The notes under the pieces: generated by a model
Databases searched by the model: none
Told to the model about the DNA's origin: nothing
What the model saw: only the letters and a program-made list of their open reading frames with translations
NCBI GenBank assembly: GCA_033795365.1
Contig: JARYGU010000013.1
Coordinates: 62,001 to 126,000 of the forward strand
Direction: 5' to 3'
Origin: JARYGU01 sp033795365
GTDB lineage: Bacteria > Pseudomonadota > Alphaproteobacteria > Rhizobiales > Rhizobiaceae
Length of the DNA stretch: 64,000 bases
Translations under genes and position numbers: made by a program
Part shown: in pieces, positions 30,860-39,550 of the stretch
Numbering within the stretch: position 1 is the first letter of the stretch
How the letters are laid out: each line of letters begins with the position of its first letter

Positions 30860-31888
30860 TCAGCCCCAGCACTTCTCCGTGCCTTCCTTGGTATCGATGG
30901 AATCGACACCCGGAGCCGGCTTGTCGGTCACAAGCGTCACGCCTGTATCGAAGAAGTTCTTGCCTTCGGTCGGCTTCGGCTTCTCGCCGGTATCGGCGAA
31001 TTTCTTGATCGCCTCGACGCCGAGCGCGGCCATCTGCAGCGGATATTGCTGCGACGTTGCGCCGATTACGCCTTCGGCGACATTCTTGACGCCCGGGCAT
31101 CCGCCGTCGACGGAGACGATCAGCACATTGCTTTCCATGCCGACGGCTTTCAGCGCTTCATAGGCGCCGGCGGCGGCGGGCTCGTTGATCGTGTGGACGA
31201 CGTTGATCGAGGGATCCTTCTGCAGGAGGTTTTCCATGGCCGTACGGCCGCCCTCCTCGTTGCCGTTCGTCACGTCGTGGCCGACGATACGCGGGTCGCT
31301 CTCGTCGCCGATCTTGTTGATGTCCGCGACATCGATGCCGAAGCCTTTCATGAATCCCTGGTTGCGCAACACATCCACGGAGGGCTGCGAGGGGGTGAGA
31401 TTCAGGAAGGCGATCTTTGCATCCTTTGCGGCATCGCCGAGCGATGCGGCAGCCCATTTGCCGATCAGTTCGCCGGCGAGCAGGTTGTCGGTCGCGAACG
31501 TCATGTCGGCGGAGTCCAGCGGCTCGAGCGGCGTGTCGAGAGCGATCACCAGGATGCCGGCGTCACGTGCCTTCTGCACGGACGGAACGATGCCCTGGGT
31601 GTCGGAAGCGGCGATCAGGATGCCCTTGGCACCGTCGGCAATGCAGGTCTCGATCGCCGCGACCTGGCTTTCGGAATCGCCGTCGATCTTGCCGGCATAG
31701 GACTTAAGGGTGACGCCTAGCTCCTGCGCCTTCGCGGCGGCGCCCTCCTTCATCTTGACGAAGAAAGGGTTCGTATCGGTCTTGGTGATGAGGCAGGCGG
31801 TCACGTCGTCGGCGGCCGATGCCGGCGAGGCAAAGGCGACGCCAAGCGCGAGCGCAGCGAGAGTGGCGGAGATGACGGTTTTCTTCAT
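30860..31888 (-). CDS. frcB: FrcB, periplasmic fructose-binding protein
   Basis: Periplasmic sugar-binding protein of 342 residues. The signal peptide ends at SPASA (cleavage about residue 25). The ribose/xylose-type binding domain includes ACLITKTDTNPFFVKMKEGA, GILIAASDTQGIVPSVQKA, VIALDTPLEPLDSADMTFATDN in pieces, VHTINEPAAAGAYEALKA and IVSVDGGCPGVKNVAEG. Two or three cysteines, including one at the C-terminal KCWG, may form a disulfide. GGGAGG precedes ATG 31888. First gene of the frc operon; the AT-rich inverted repeat upstream is the probable operator for the divergent ROK regulator. Confidence 0.93.
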   Translation of the reverse strand: MKKTVISATLAALALGVAFASPASAADDVTACLITKTDTNPFFVKMKEGAAAKAQELGVTLKSYAGKIDGDSESQVAAIETCIADGAKGILIAASDTQGIVPSVQKARDAGILVIALDTPLEPLDSADMTFATDNLLAGELIGKWAAASLGDAAKDAKIAFLNLTPSQPSVDVLRNQGFMKGFGIDVADINKIGDESDPRIVGHDVTNGNEEGGRTAMENLLQKDPSINVVHTINEPAAAGAYEALKAVGMESNVLIVSVDGGCPGVKNVAEGVIGATSQQYPLQMAALGVEAIKKFADTGEKPKPTEGKNFFDTGVTLVTDKPAPGVDSIDTKEGTEKCWG

Positions 31889-32011
31889 GTAATCCTCCCG
31901 AGGAAAATGACGGGACGCCGATCCTGGCATCCGGCTGCACATGCGGCACGTGTCTCCTCCACGCCGCTTGCGCCTCCGACGAAAAGACAAACATCAATCG
32001 AAACGCCTGTC

Positions 32012-32044
32012 AATAAATAAATCGAATTGAATTATTTATTCGAT
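32012..32044. promoter_or_regulatory. AT-rich inverted repeats between frcB and frcR (operator candidate)
   Basis: AATAAATAA (32012-32020) and TTATTTATT (32032-32040) form a perfect 9-bp inverted repeat with 11-bp spacing; an overlapping pair ATCGAAT (32021-32027) and ATTCGAT (32038-32044) gives a second one. AT-rich palindromes are typical of ROK (NagC/Mlc/XylR) operators, and this is the only AT-rich stretch in the 260-bp divergent gap. Confidence 0.6.
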
Positions 32045-32148
32045 GTGCCATGGTAGGGGCGGACATCCGCAGTAGGCCGGGAATGGCCTCGTATGTCGGG
32101 CACGTGGGAGCGGCTCGCGTCGGAAGACATGTCCGGGGAGGAAGTTCT

Positions 32149-33372
32149 ATGTCTGAAAGAGCCGGACTGGCTACGCCGGCGATGGTGCTCGATGCGGGCG
32201 GCGGTGCGAACCAGGTCCGCGTACGCGCCTACAACGAGCGCCTCGTCATGTCGCTCGTGCGCCGCCACGGCAGCCTCTCGAAAGCGGAAATCGCCAGACG
32301 CAGCGGCCTTTCCGCCCAGACTGTTTCGGTCATCATGCGCGCGCTGGAACAGGACGATCTTCTCATCCGCGGCGAACTCATGCGCGGCAAGGTGGGCCAG
32401 CCCTCGACGCCGATGCGGCTGAACCCCGACGCCGTCTATTCATTCGGCGTGAAGATCGGCCGGCGCAGCGCCGATCTTGTTCTCATGGATTTCGTCGGCG
32501 GAATCCGGCATGAGATCCGTCGGATATATCCCTATCCGATGCCCGGCGAAATCCTCGCATTCGTTACGCAAGGCATCCACGAACTCGAAGCGCGCCTGAC
32601 ACCGAGGGAGCGCGCGCGCATCGCCGGCATAGGCATCGCAGCGCCGTTCCTGCTGTGGAACTGGGCGCCCGAGGTCGGCGCGCCGCAGAGCGACATGGAC
32701 CGCTGGCGCGATATCGATCTGCAGCGGGAGGTCTCGGAACGCGTTTCCCATCCCGTCTTTCTGCAGAACGACGCGACGAGCGCCTGCGCCGCAGAACTCA
32801 TCTTCGGCGTCGGACCGAACTATCCCGATTTCATCTATTTCTTCATCGGCTCCTTCATCGGCGGAGGAGTGGTGCTCAATTCCGCCCTCTTTTCCGGCCG
32901 GACCGGAACGGCGGGAGCAATCGGACCGCTTCCCGTACAGGGTCCCGACGGCCGCACGGTCCAGCTCCTCAAGATCGCTTCGGTCTTCGTGCTCGAAAAC
33001 CGGCTGCGTGCCCACGGCATCGATCCGAAGCCGCTCTGGTACTCGCCGGAAGGCTGGATCGACTTCGGCGAGCCGCTGGAGATATGGATCCAGGAAACGG
33101 CAGCCGCACTGGCGCAAGCGGTGATATCGGCGGCGTCCGTCATCGATTTCGCCGCGGCGATCATCGACGGAGGATTCCCGGAATGGGTGCGGGAGCGTAT
33201 CGTCACAGCGACCCGCGCTGCGCTCGACAGTCATGACCTGCAGGGCGTGATCATGCCCGAAGTGATCGAGGGCGGCGTCGGCAGCCGTGCGCGCGCCATC
33301 GGCGGCGCCAGCCTGCCGCTCTTTTCCCGCTATCTCCTCGATCAGAACGTCCTCTTCAAGGAAATGGCCTGA
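32149..33372 (+). CDS. frcR: FrcR, ROK-family transcriptional regulator
   Basis: Regulator of 407 residues. A winged helix at about 40-85 (HGSLSKAEIARRSGLSAQTVSVIMRALEQDDLL read in two parts) is followed by a ROK/ASKHA domain with GIGIAAPF, LQNDATSACAAELIFG, FFIGSFIGGGVVLNSALFSG and GTAGAIGPLP. The canonical ROK zinc motif (GHxx...CxCGxxGC) is not seen, as in several rhizobial members of the family. GGGGAGGAAG precedes ATG 32149. Divergent from frcB and named after the regulator of the frc locus; likely a repressor released by the sugar. Confidence 0.88.
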   Translation: MSERAGLATPAMVLDAGGGANQVRVRAYNERLVMSLVRRHGSLSKAEIARRSGLSAQTVSVIMRALEQDDLLIRGELMRGKVGQPSTPMRLNPDAVYSFGVKIGRRSADLVLMDFVGGIRHEIRRIYPYPMPGEILAFVTQGIHELEARLTPRERARIAGIGIAAPFLLWNWAPEVGAPQSDMDRWRDIDLQREVSERVSHPVFLQNDATSACAAELIFGVGPNYPDFIYFFIGSFIGGGVVLNSALFSGRTGTAGAIGPLPVQGPDGRTVQLLKIASVFVLENRLRAHGIDPKPLWYSPEGWIDFGEPLEIWIQETAAALAQAVISAASVIDFAAAIIDGGFPEWVRERIVTATRAALDSHDLQGVIMPEVIEGGVGSRARAIGGASLPLFSRYLLDQNVLFKEMA

Positions 33373-33383
33373 CCGGATGTCGA

Positions 33384-33415
33384 CAGCGCGCCCGATCGGC
33401 CGATCCGGCGCGCTG
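33384..33415. terminator. Long stem-loop between frcR and the dehydrogenase gene
   Basis: CAGCGCGCC / GGCGCGCTG, a perfect 9-bp stem whose loop itself holds the palindrome GATCGGCCGATC, forms a 32-nt near-palindrome 12 nt past the frcR stop. The genes converge, so it may end both transcripts, though no U tract is present. Confidence 0.55.
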
Positions 33416-33432
33416 GATCCTTGTTGCCGTGC

Positions 33433-34674
33433 TCAGGAGAAGGTCAGTGCACGATCGCCGTTTTCGTCCTTGATCCGCGTCGGCAATCCGATGCGGTTCA
33501 GGATATCGAGGAAGGGGCGCGGAGGCAGTTCCTCGACATTGGCCATCTGCTTCACGTCCCATTCTCCCGACGCGATCAGCATGGCTGCGGCGACAGGCGG
33601 AACGCCGGCGGTGTAGGAAATCCCCTGAGAGCCCACTTCCTCATAGGCCTGCCTATGGTCGGCCACGTTGTAGATGAAGACCTCGCGCTCCTTGCCATCC
33701 TTCACGCCCTTCACGAAATCGCCGATGCAGGTCTTGCCTTCGTAGTCGGGAGCGAGCGACGACGGATCGGGAAGGACCGCCTTCACGACCTTCAGCGGCA
33801 CGACCTCGAGCCCTTCGGCCGTCTTGACGGGCTGTTCGGAAAGGAGCCCTAGGTTCTTCAGCACGGTGAAGACGTTGATATAGTGGTCGCCGAAGCCCAT
33901 CCAGAAGCGGACATCCGCTCCATCCATATTCTTCGAAAGCGAATGGATCTCGTCGTGACCAGTCATGTAGGCCTTGCGCGGGCCCACGACCGGCAGATCG
34001 AATTCCTTGCCGATCTCGAACATCTTGTTCACCTGCCACTCGCCCTTCTGCCAGGAATAGACGACGCCGGTGAATTCGCGGAAGTTGATCTCCGGATCGA
34101 AATTGGTGGCGAAATATTTTCCGTGATTGCCGGCATTGATATCGACGATATCGACGTCGGTGACCTTGTCGAAATACTCGTCCTTGGCAAGCCTGGCATA
34201 GGCGTTGACGACGCCCGGATCGAAGCCGACGCCGAGGATGGCGGTAATGCCTTTTTCCCTGCATTCGGCCGCGCGCTTCCATTCGTAGTTCCCGTACCAC
34301 GGCGGCGTTTCGCAGATCTTGTTCGGCTCCTCGTGGATCGCCGTGTCCATATAGGCCGCACCCGTATCCATGCAGGCGCGAAGCACCGACATATTGACGA
34401 AGGCCGAGCCCACATTGATGACGATCTCAGCACCGGTCTTCTCGATCAGCGCCTTCGTCGCTTCGACGTCGAGCGCATCCAAGGCATGCGCTTCGACGAC
34501 GCCCGGCTTCATCAACGCCTTTTTCTCGTGCACGCTTGCAACGATCGCGTCGCATTTCGACTTGGTGCGCGAGGCGATGTGGATGTCGCCGAGGATATCG
34601 TTGTTCTGCGCGCATTTATGCGCCACCACCTGGGCGACGCCGCCGGCGCCGATGATGAGGACATTTTTCTTCAT
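33433..34674 (-). CDS. Carboxynorspermidine/carboxyspermidine dehydrogenase (saccharopine dehydrogenase family)
   Basis: NADPH-dependent enzyme of 413 residues that condenses aspartate semialdehyde with a diamine. The Rossmann fold begins NVLIIGAGGVAQVVAHKCAQ, followed by HIASRTKSKCDAI; other family segments are NVGSAFVNMSVLRACMDTGAAYMDTAIHE (in parts), GVGFDPGVVNAYARLA and AGNHGKYFATNFDPEINFREF. Together with the decarboxylase gene 36 bp upstream it forms the alternative spermidine route (aspartate semialdehyde plus putrescine to carboxyspermidine) known from Vibrio and many alphaproteobacteria. Probable operon with the decarboxylase. Cytoplasmic. Confidence 0.9.
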   Translation of the reverse strand: MKKNVLIIGAGGVAQVVAHKCAQNNDILGDIHIASRTKSKCDAIVASVHEKKALMKPGVVEAHALDALDVEATKALIEKTGAEIVINVGSAFVNMSVLRACMDTGAAYMDTAIHEEPNKICETPPWYGNYEWKRAAECREKGITAILGVGFDPGVVNAYARLAKDEYFDKVTDVDIVDINAGNHGKYFATNFDPEINFREFTGVVYSWQKGEWQVNKMFEIGKEFDLPVVGPRKAYMTGHDEIHSLSKNMDGADVRFWMGFGDHYINVFTVLKNLGLLSEQPVKTAEGLEVVPLKVVKAVLPDPSSLAPDYEGKTCIGDFVKGVKDGKEREVFIYNVADHRQAYEEVGSQGISYTAGVPPVAAAMLIASGEWDVKQMANVEELPPRPFLDILNRIGLPTRIKDENGDRALTFS

Positions 34675-34710
34675 GTTGAGGGATATCTCCTTCTATCCAG
34701 TGCTAACGCC

Positions 34711-35808
34711 TCAGGAGAGGCTCTGTTCATAGTCCGCGTAGGTGAATTCGCGGACCGTTCGAATGCTGCCATCGATCTCCCTGATGGCGATCGCCGGCAT
34801 CTTCACGCCATTGAACCAGTTTTTCTTGACCATGGTATAACCGGCTGCATCCTGGAACGAGATGCGGTCGCCGACCTTCAGCTCCCGCTCGAAATCGAAT
34901 TCGCCGAAGATATCGCCGGCAAGGCAGGACTTGCCGCAGATCATATAGCGGTGCGGCCCGGTGTTCGGCGACACCTTGGCGCTTTCCCGGTAAATCAGCA
35001 GATCGAGCATATGGGCCTCGATGGAACTGTCTACGATCGCAAGATGCTTGCCGTTGTAGAGCGTATCGAGCACGGTGGTTTCGAGCGTGGCGGACCTGGT
35101 GATCGAGGCCTCGCCGGGCTCCAGATAGACCTGTACGCCGTATTTCTCCGAAAAAGCTTTCAATCGGTCGCAGAACGCATCGACAGGATAATCTTCGCCG
35201 GTGAAATGGATGCCTCCGCCAAGGCTTACCCAGTCAGCTCGCGCAAGGAGAGAAGCGAATTTCTCCTCGATCTGGCCAAGCATGCGATCGAACAGGCAGA
35301 AATCGTTGTTCTCGCAGTTGTTGTGGATCATGAAGCCGCTGATGCGGTCCATCACCTTCTCGACTTCCGCCACATCCCATTCGCCGAGGCGGGAGAAGGG
35401 GCGGGCCGGATCGGCGAGATCGAAGCTGGACGAACTCACCTGCGGGTTGAGGCGCAGCCCCCGGACGATGCCGGAAGCCTTGTCGGCGAAGCGATGGAGC
35501 TGGGCGATCGAGTTGAAGATGATCTTGTCTGCGTGGCCGACGACCTCGTCGATCTCGTAATCCGCATAGGCGACGCTGTAGGCGTGGGTCTCCTTGCCGA
35601 AGCGTTCATGGCCGAGGCGCACCTCGTTGAGCGAGGAGGATGTGGTGCCGTCCATATAGTCGCGCATCAGATCGAAGACCGACCACGTCGCAAAGCATTT
35701 GAGGGCCAGCAGGGCCTTCGCTCCGGACTTTTGCCGGACATAGGCGACCTTCTCCATGTTCCGGAGCAGTTTCGCCTTATCTATCAAATAGTACGGTGTC
35801 TCGATCAT
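34711..35808 (-). CDS. nspC: Carboxynorspermidine/carboxyspermidine decarboxylase
   Basis: PLP enzyme of 365 residues (alanine racemase-fold, ornithine/DAP decarboxylase family) that yields spermidine or norspermidine. The PLP lysine is Lys37 in ALLALKCFAT; the phosphate site is WVSLGGGIHFTG, followed by VYLEPGEASI and the active-site cysteine motif YMICGKSCLAGDIFGEF near residue 300. ATG 35808 starts the family homology; only a weak GGG precedes it, and the open upstream stretch of 58 codons has no family match. It lies upstream of the dehydrogenase gene in the order found in other alphaproteobacteria. Confidence 0.9.
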   Translation of the reverse strand: MIETPYYLIDKAKLLRNMEKVAYVRQKSGAKALLALKCFATWSVFDLMRDYMDGTTSSSLNEVRLGHERFGKETHAYSVAYADYEIDEVVGHADKIIFNSIAQLHRFADKASGIVRGLRLNPQVSSSSFDLADPARPFSRLGEWDVAEVEKVMDRISGFMIHNNCENNDFCLFDRMLGQIEEKFASLLARADWVSLGGGIHFTGEDYPVDAFCDRLKAFSEKYGVQVYLEPGEASITRSATLETTVLDTLYNGKHLAIVDSSIEAHMLDLLIYRESAKVSPNTGPHRYMICGKSCLAGDIFGEFDFERELKVGDRISFQDAAGYTMVKKNWFNGVKMPAIAIREIDGSIRTVREFTYADYEQSLS

Positions 35809-35866
35809 GACATTGCCCTGTCGATGCTTTTGAAAATCTGGCGCGGAGACCTGGGGCACTCCGTTC

Positions 35867-35886
35867 CCGGCCGAATTCACGGCCGG
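35867..35886 (-). promoter_or_regulatory. GC hairpin in the leader region of nspC
   Basis: CCGGCCG-AATTCA-CGGCCGG, a perfect 7-bp stem with a 6-nt loop, lies 59 bp upstream of the nspC start codon and 119 bp after the stop of the upstream same-strand dehydrogenase. It could be the terminator of that gene or an attenuator in the nspC leader; no U run decides it. Confidence 0.4.
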
Positions 35887-36004
35887 CGTCGGTGCGACTT
35901 CGTATGCGCTAGCGCGCCGAATGCCAACCTCGGATTTGCAGAAATTTCCATTCCGCTTCCGGGGCAGAAGCGGATCGCTCAACGCGCCTCGTGATCCGCA
36001 GCTG

Positions 36005-37036
36005 CTAGTTGACGCTCACCGGCTTCGACCGCATCCGGGATACCGTCTCGCGTTCGGCGCGCTTGCAGCGCATCGGCGGAAGGCCACGATCCATCAGAGC
36101 CATATCCTCCAGCACCATCTCGCCCATCTTCTTGAATGCACTGTCGAGCGCCCCGGCGCGGTGGGCGGAGCGGACGAAACCCTTCAGCCTGCGCACCGGA
36201 TGCTCCGCCGACAGCGGCTCCTGCGGATAGACATCGCTTGCGGCGAGGATATGGCCGGATTCCACGGCCGCCATCAGCGCGTCGAAATCCACGACGTCGG
36301 CCCGGCTGAGCAGGATGAAAGCTGCGCCCGGCCGCATCGCGGCGAAGGCCTCCGCACCGAGAAAGCCCTTGTTTTCGCTCGTGACCGCTGCGACCACAAA
36401 GACGAAATCGCTTTCCGCAAGCACGGTCTCGAGGGAGGCAGGCTCGACCCCGTTCTCCTTCAGGATAGATGGCGGCAGCCATGGATCGAATACCCGGATG
36501 CGGGCCCGGAAACCGGAAAGCACCCGGTTCAGCGCCCTTCCGAGATCGCCGAAACCGACAATGCCGATGTCGGAGCCGGAAATCAGGCGCGCGTTCCTGT
36601 TGCCCTCCCCTCCCCAGAGTTCCTTCCCTTCGCGGAAGTCCAGATCGGCATCAATTGTCCCGCGCGCGAGATTGAGCGCCATAGCAAGGCCGAGTTCGGC
36701 CACCGGTTCGGCGAAGACCTGCCCGGTGGTCACCACATGGATGCCCCGTTCGAAAAGCACCTCGTAGGGCATGTTGTTGATGAGATTGCTCTCGACGTTC
36801 AGAATGCATTTGAGCTGCGGCATGCGCGCCAATGTCGCGGCGGAAAGCGGCGGCTGGCCGATGATGTAACGCACTTGCGACAGTACCGCGTCTCCCAATC
36901 CGGCAATGTTCTCCGGATCAGCTTCGATGATCCTATAATCGGCACGAAGGCGGGCAAGAGCCTCTTCGGTGAAGATAAGATCGAGCGTCCTCGGTTCCGG
37001 CGCGCTTATGACCAGCGGCAAGCTCGTTTCCGTCAT
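36005..37036 (-). CDS. D-isomer-specific 2-hydroxyacid dehydrogenase
   Basis: NAD(P)-dependent oxidoreductase of 343 residues. The nucleotide-binding domain is at about 110-290: GSDIGIVGFGDLGRALNRVL with the GxGxxG-type loop, VFDPWLPP, PGAAFILLSRADVVDFDAL, where R265 is probably the substrate arginine, and SDVYPQEPLSAEHPVRR with the acid partner. In place of the usual H-x-A-G catalytic histidine the sequence reads RSAHRAGAL, which keeps His. The N-terminal domain is divergent. Substrate unknown. CGGGAGGAAAC precedes ATG 37036. Confidence 0.85.
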   Translation of the reverse strand: MTETSLPLVISAPEPRTLDLIFTEEALARLRADYRIIEADPENIAGLGDAVLSQVRYIIGQPPLSAATLARMPQLKCILNVESNLINNMPYEVLFERGIHVVTTGQVFAEPVAELGLAMALNLARGTIDADLDFREGKELWGGEGNRNARLISGSDIGIVGFGDLGRALNRVLSGFRARIRVFDPWLPPSILKENGVEPASLETVLAESDFVFVVAAVTSENKGFLGAEAFAAMRPGAAFILLSRADVVDFDALMAAVESGHILAASDVYPQEPLSAEHPVRRLKGFVRSAHRAGALDSAFKKMGEMVLEDMALMDRGLPPMRCKRAERETVSRMRSKPVSVN

Positions 37037-37108
37037 GTTTCCTCCCGGCACCGCGCAAGCGGCTCCTTCTTCTTCGTTACGAATCCTGAAAGTGGTTCAA
37101 TCAGCCGC

Positions 37109-37447
37109 TCACCAGCCGTAGCCGCGCAAGTCCCGCTCGCGCGAGATGGGTGCGCGGTCGCTTTCATACGTCACGCCGTCCTTTGTGCAGAAATAGTAGA
37201 GCTCGCGGCGGATGCGCCAGCTCGCCCCGAAGCGCGGCTCGATATGGCGCGTGACGCAGACGACATCGCTGCCCGACTTCTTTTCGTCGCGCAGCTGAAC
37301 TCCCGGCAGTTCGTCGAACGTCTTCTTGTCTCGGCCAAAATTCTTGAAGTCGAGCGCAGTTTCAGCGGTGGCCCCGGCCGGAACGGCGAAAGGTGCGGCG
37401 AAAACAATCGCAGATATGAGCACCACCAGCATTCTTCTTACAGTCAT
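37109..37447 (-). CDS. Exported hypothetical protein
   Basis: Protein of 112 residues with a clear signal peptide (MTVRRMLVVLISAIVFAAPFAV, cleavage near ATAE at 27). The mature part of about 85 residues is charged, has two cysteines (in VVCVTRHIEP and YYFCTKDG) that may form a disulfide in the periplasm, and no family I recognise. Start at ATG 37447 is chosen for the signal peptide. It stands alone, divergent from the RNase D gene and upstream of the 2-hydroxyacid dehydrogenase by 72 bp. Confidence 0.7.
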   Translation of the reverse strand: MTVRRMLVVLISAIVFAAPFAVPAGATAETALDFKNFGRDKKTFDELPGVQLRDEKKSGSDVVCVTRHIEPRFGASWRIRRELYYFCTKDGVTYESDRAPISRERDLRGYGW

Positions 37448-37562
37448 AAAACAATTCCGCTGCCGACCTGCGGCGCACATATCTTTTGTCCGGAGAGTAC
37501 CCGCAGCGGCAAACATGCGCTATAGCCCTCTCACATTTGTGATGTTTGATATGAGGTGTTTC

Positions 37563-38189
37563 ATGGCGAGTGCAATACGCTATCACGAGGGCGATATTTC
37601 GGCTGCGGATGCGGCGCGCTATACGGATGCGATCGCCATCGACACCGAAACGCTCGGACTGATCCCACGTCGCGACCGGCTCTGCGTGGTGCAGCTCTCG
37701 CCAGGCGATGGTACGGCGGACGTCATAAGAATTGCCGCGGGCCAGAAGGACGCGCCGAACCTGGTGGCCATGCTGGCCGATCCGCAGCGCCAGAAAATAT
37801 TCCACTACGGCCGCTTCGACATTGCCGTTCTCTTCCACACTTTCGGGGTTACGACGACGCCTGTCTTCTGCACCAAGATCGCATCCAGGCTGACGCGGAC
37901 CTATACGGACCGGCACGGGCTGAAGGACAATCTCAAGGAAATGCTCGACATCGACATTTCCAAGCAGCAGCAGTCCTCGGACTGGGCGGCCGAAACGCTT
38001 TCTCCAGCCCAGCTGGAATATGCCGCTTCCGACGTCCTGCATCTCCACGCGCTTCGCGACAAGCTGACGGCACGGCTGCTGCGCGACGGGCGGATGGATC
38101 ACGCACAGGCCTGCTTCGCCTTCCTGCCGACGCGCGCGAAGCTCGATCTGCTCGGCTGGGAAGAAGCGGACATTTTCGCGCACAGCTGA
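37563..38189 (+). CDS. rnd: Short RNase D-type 3'-5' exonuclease
   Basis: DnaQ-like exonuclease of 208 residues. Exo I is IAIDTETLGLIPRRD (acidic D and E), Exo II is KIFHYGRFDIAVLFHTFG, and Exo III is LEYAASDVLHLHALRDKL with the conserved Y-x-x-x-D. E. coli RNase D (375 residues) carries two HRDC domains after the nuclease; here they are absent, as in the short alphaproteobacterial form. Role in tRNA and small RNA 3' maturation is inferred. GAGGTG eight bases ahead of the ATG decides the start. Confidence 0.88.
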   Translation: MASAIRYHEGDISAADAARYTDAIAIDTETLGLIPRRDRLCVVQLSPGDGTADVIRIAAGQKDAPNLVAMLADPQRQKIFHYGRFDIAVLFHTFGVTTTPVFCTKIASRLTRTYTDRHGLKDNLKEMLDIDISKQQQSSDWAAETLSPAQLEYAASDVLHLHALRDKLTARLLRDGRMDHAQACFAFLPTRAKLDLLGWEEADIFAHS

Positions 38190-38276
38190 CTTCGCCGCGC
38201 GCCTTCCCACCGCAGCCGATGCTTAACGACGCGTTAAAGGTTGCACCTTATCCTGCCGGCAATCCAGGAGGTTGCC

Positions 38277-39539
38277 ATGCTGACACCGGTGCAGAGCGGT
38301 CAGTCGATGATCGCTACAGGCCTTATGCAATCCATCATCGATGGAGTGGAAGAGCGTCAGCGGGAAGAGGCCGAAAAGCGGAGCGGCCGGCAGCAGAGCG
38401 CCCCTGAGAAGACCGCCCTTCAGGCCGACGAGGCGACACGCCAGTCCAACACCAAGATCAACGAGTTCTTCTTCGGTGACCGTGCGCGCAACTCCGAAAA
38501 CCTTGCGAAGCTGATCTCCCGTTTTGCCGATGCGCTCGGCGTATCTCAGAGGCCGGACGAAACGAGCAGGGCCTTCGCACAGCGCCTTACCGACGCGCTG
38601 GCGATGATCGAAGAGGTTAGCAAGACCAATTCGCTCGGCAAGGCGACGAAGGTTACCCTCATCGGCCTCGGAACGACGCTCGAGAATGTTCAGGCGGCCA
38701 TGGAGGGCGGAAGCACCGACGACGCGGTCGCAGATCGTGTGGCCCGTTATGCGATCTCCAACGGCATCGTCCAGAACGAGGACGAATCCGACGCAGCATT
38801 CGAGGAAAGGCTGAACGCGGCGCTGACCGAGCAGCGTCAGAAATTGCCGAGCACGCGCGCCGATCTGGAGAAGCAGACAGGCCTTCGTGATCTCGGCATT
38901 TCCGCAAAGACCCTGATCGAGGCGATCAAGAACCCCTATGGTCCGGAGGCCCAACAGGTCAAGGATGCGCTTGCCGACAAAGCTGCCGATGAAAAGGCCC
39001 TGACGCCCGAGATGCGCAAGGTACTCGCCCGGCTGGAGGATACCGCCGATCCCAAAACCATCGAAGAGCTGAAGGCCGAGCGCACGCGGCGGGATCCGAC
39101 GCGGGTGGAAGACGCCGAAACCCGGCAGGAGCGCGAGGAGGACATTCGCGCTCTTGAAGCCGGAGAAAAGCTGGAAGACGTCCGCGAGCTTCAGGAAGCC
39201 GTCGGCAAGGCCAATGATGCGGCGACCGGGAAACCGAAGACGGACAAGGACGACGAACCGCAGGACACGACAGAACTGGCCCTTTCGGCCATACAGGTTC
39301 TGGCATCCGGCGCCGAGGCGAACGAGCGAGCAGAAGCGGCCGAACCATCCGAGGAAACCGATACCGAGGCCAATCCGCCCGCTCCGCCGCAAACAACCGC
39401 CGAGAGCCTGAAGACGCTGCAGGAGCAGCAGGCCGACGAGACGAAGAAGCGCGAGGATGCGAAGGACGACATCTTCGTATTGCGCATCGACGACAACGGC
39501 ATCTACGACCTGATTACGCAGCAGCTTATGGCAGCCTGA
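38277..39539 (+). CDS. Uncharacterised charged protein, rhizobial type
   Basis: Protein of 420 residues, not recognised. No signal peptide or membrane helix. Residues about 45-150 look helical with a hydrophobic patch (LGKATKVTLIGLGTTLENVQ); residues about 255-400 are very rich in E, D, K and A and probably coiled coil or disordered. The final 25 residues (DDIFVLRIDDNGIYDLITQQ) are distinct and may be a conserved terminal motif. A perfect CCAGGAGG fixes ATG 38277. It follows RNase D by 87 bp and is convergent with the DUF6665 gene. Composition agrees with the surrounding genome. Confidence 0.75.
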   Translation: MLTPVQSGQSMIATGLMQSIIDGVEERQREEAEKRSGRQQSAPEKTALQADEATRQSNTKINEFFFGDRARNSENLAKLISRFADALGVSQRPDETSRAFAQRLTDALAMIEEVSKTNSLGKATKVTLIGLGTTLENVQAAMEGGSTDDAVADRVARYAISNGIVQNEDESDAAFEERLNAALTEQRQKLPSTRADLEKQTGLRDLGISAKTLIEAIKNPYGPEAQQVKDALADKAADEKALTPEMRKVLARLEDTADPKTIEELKAERTRRDPTRVEDAETRQEREEDIRALEAGEKLEDVRELQEAVGKANDAATGKPKTDKDDEPQDTTELALSAIQVLASGAEANERAEAAEPSEETDTEANPPAPPQTTAESLKTLQEQQADETKKREDAKDDIFVLRIDDNGIYDLITQQLMAA

Positions 39540-39550
39540 CGGCGCATCGC

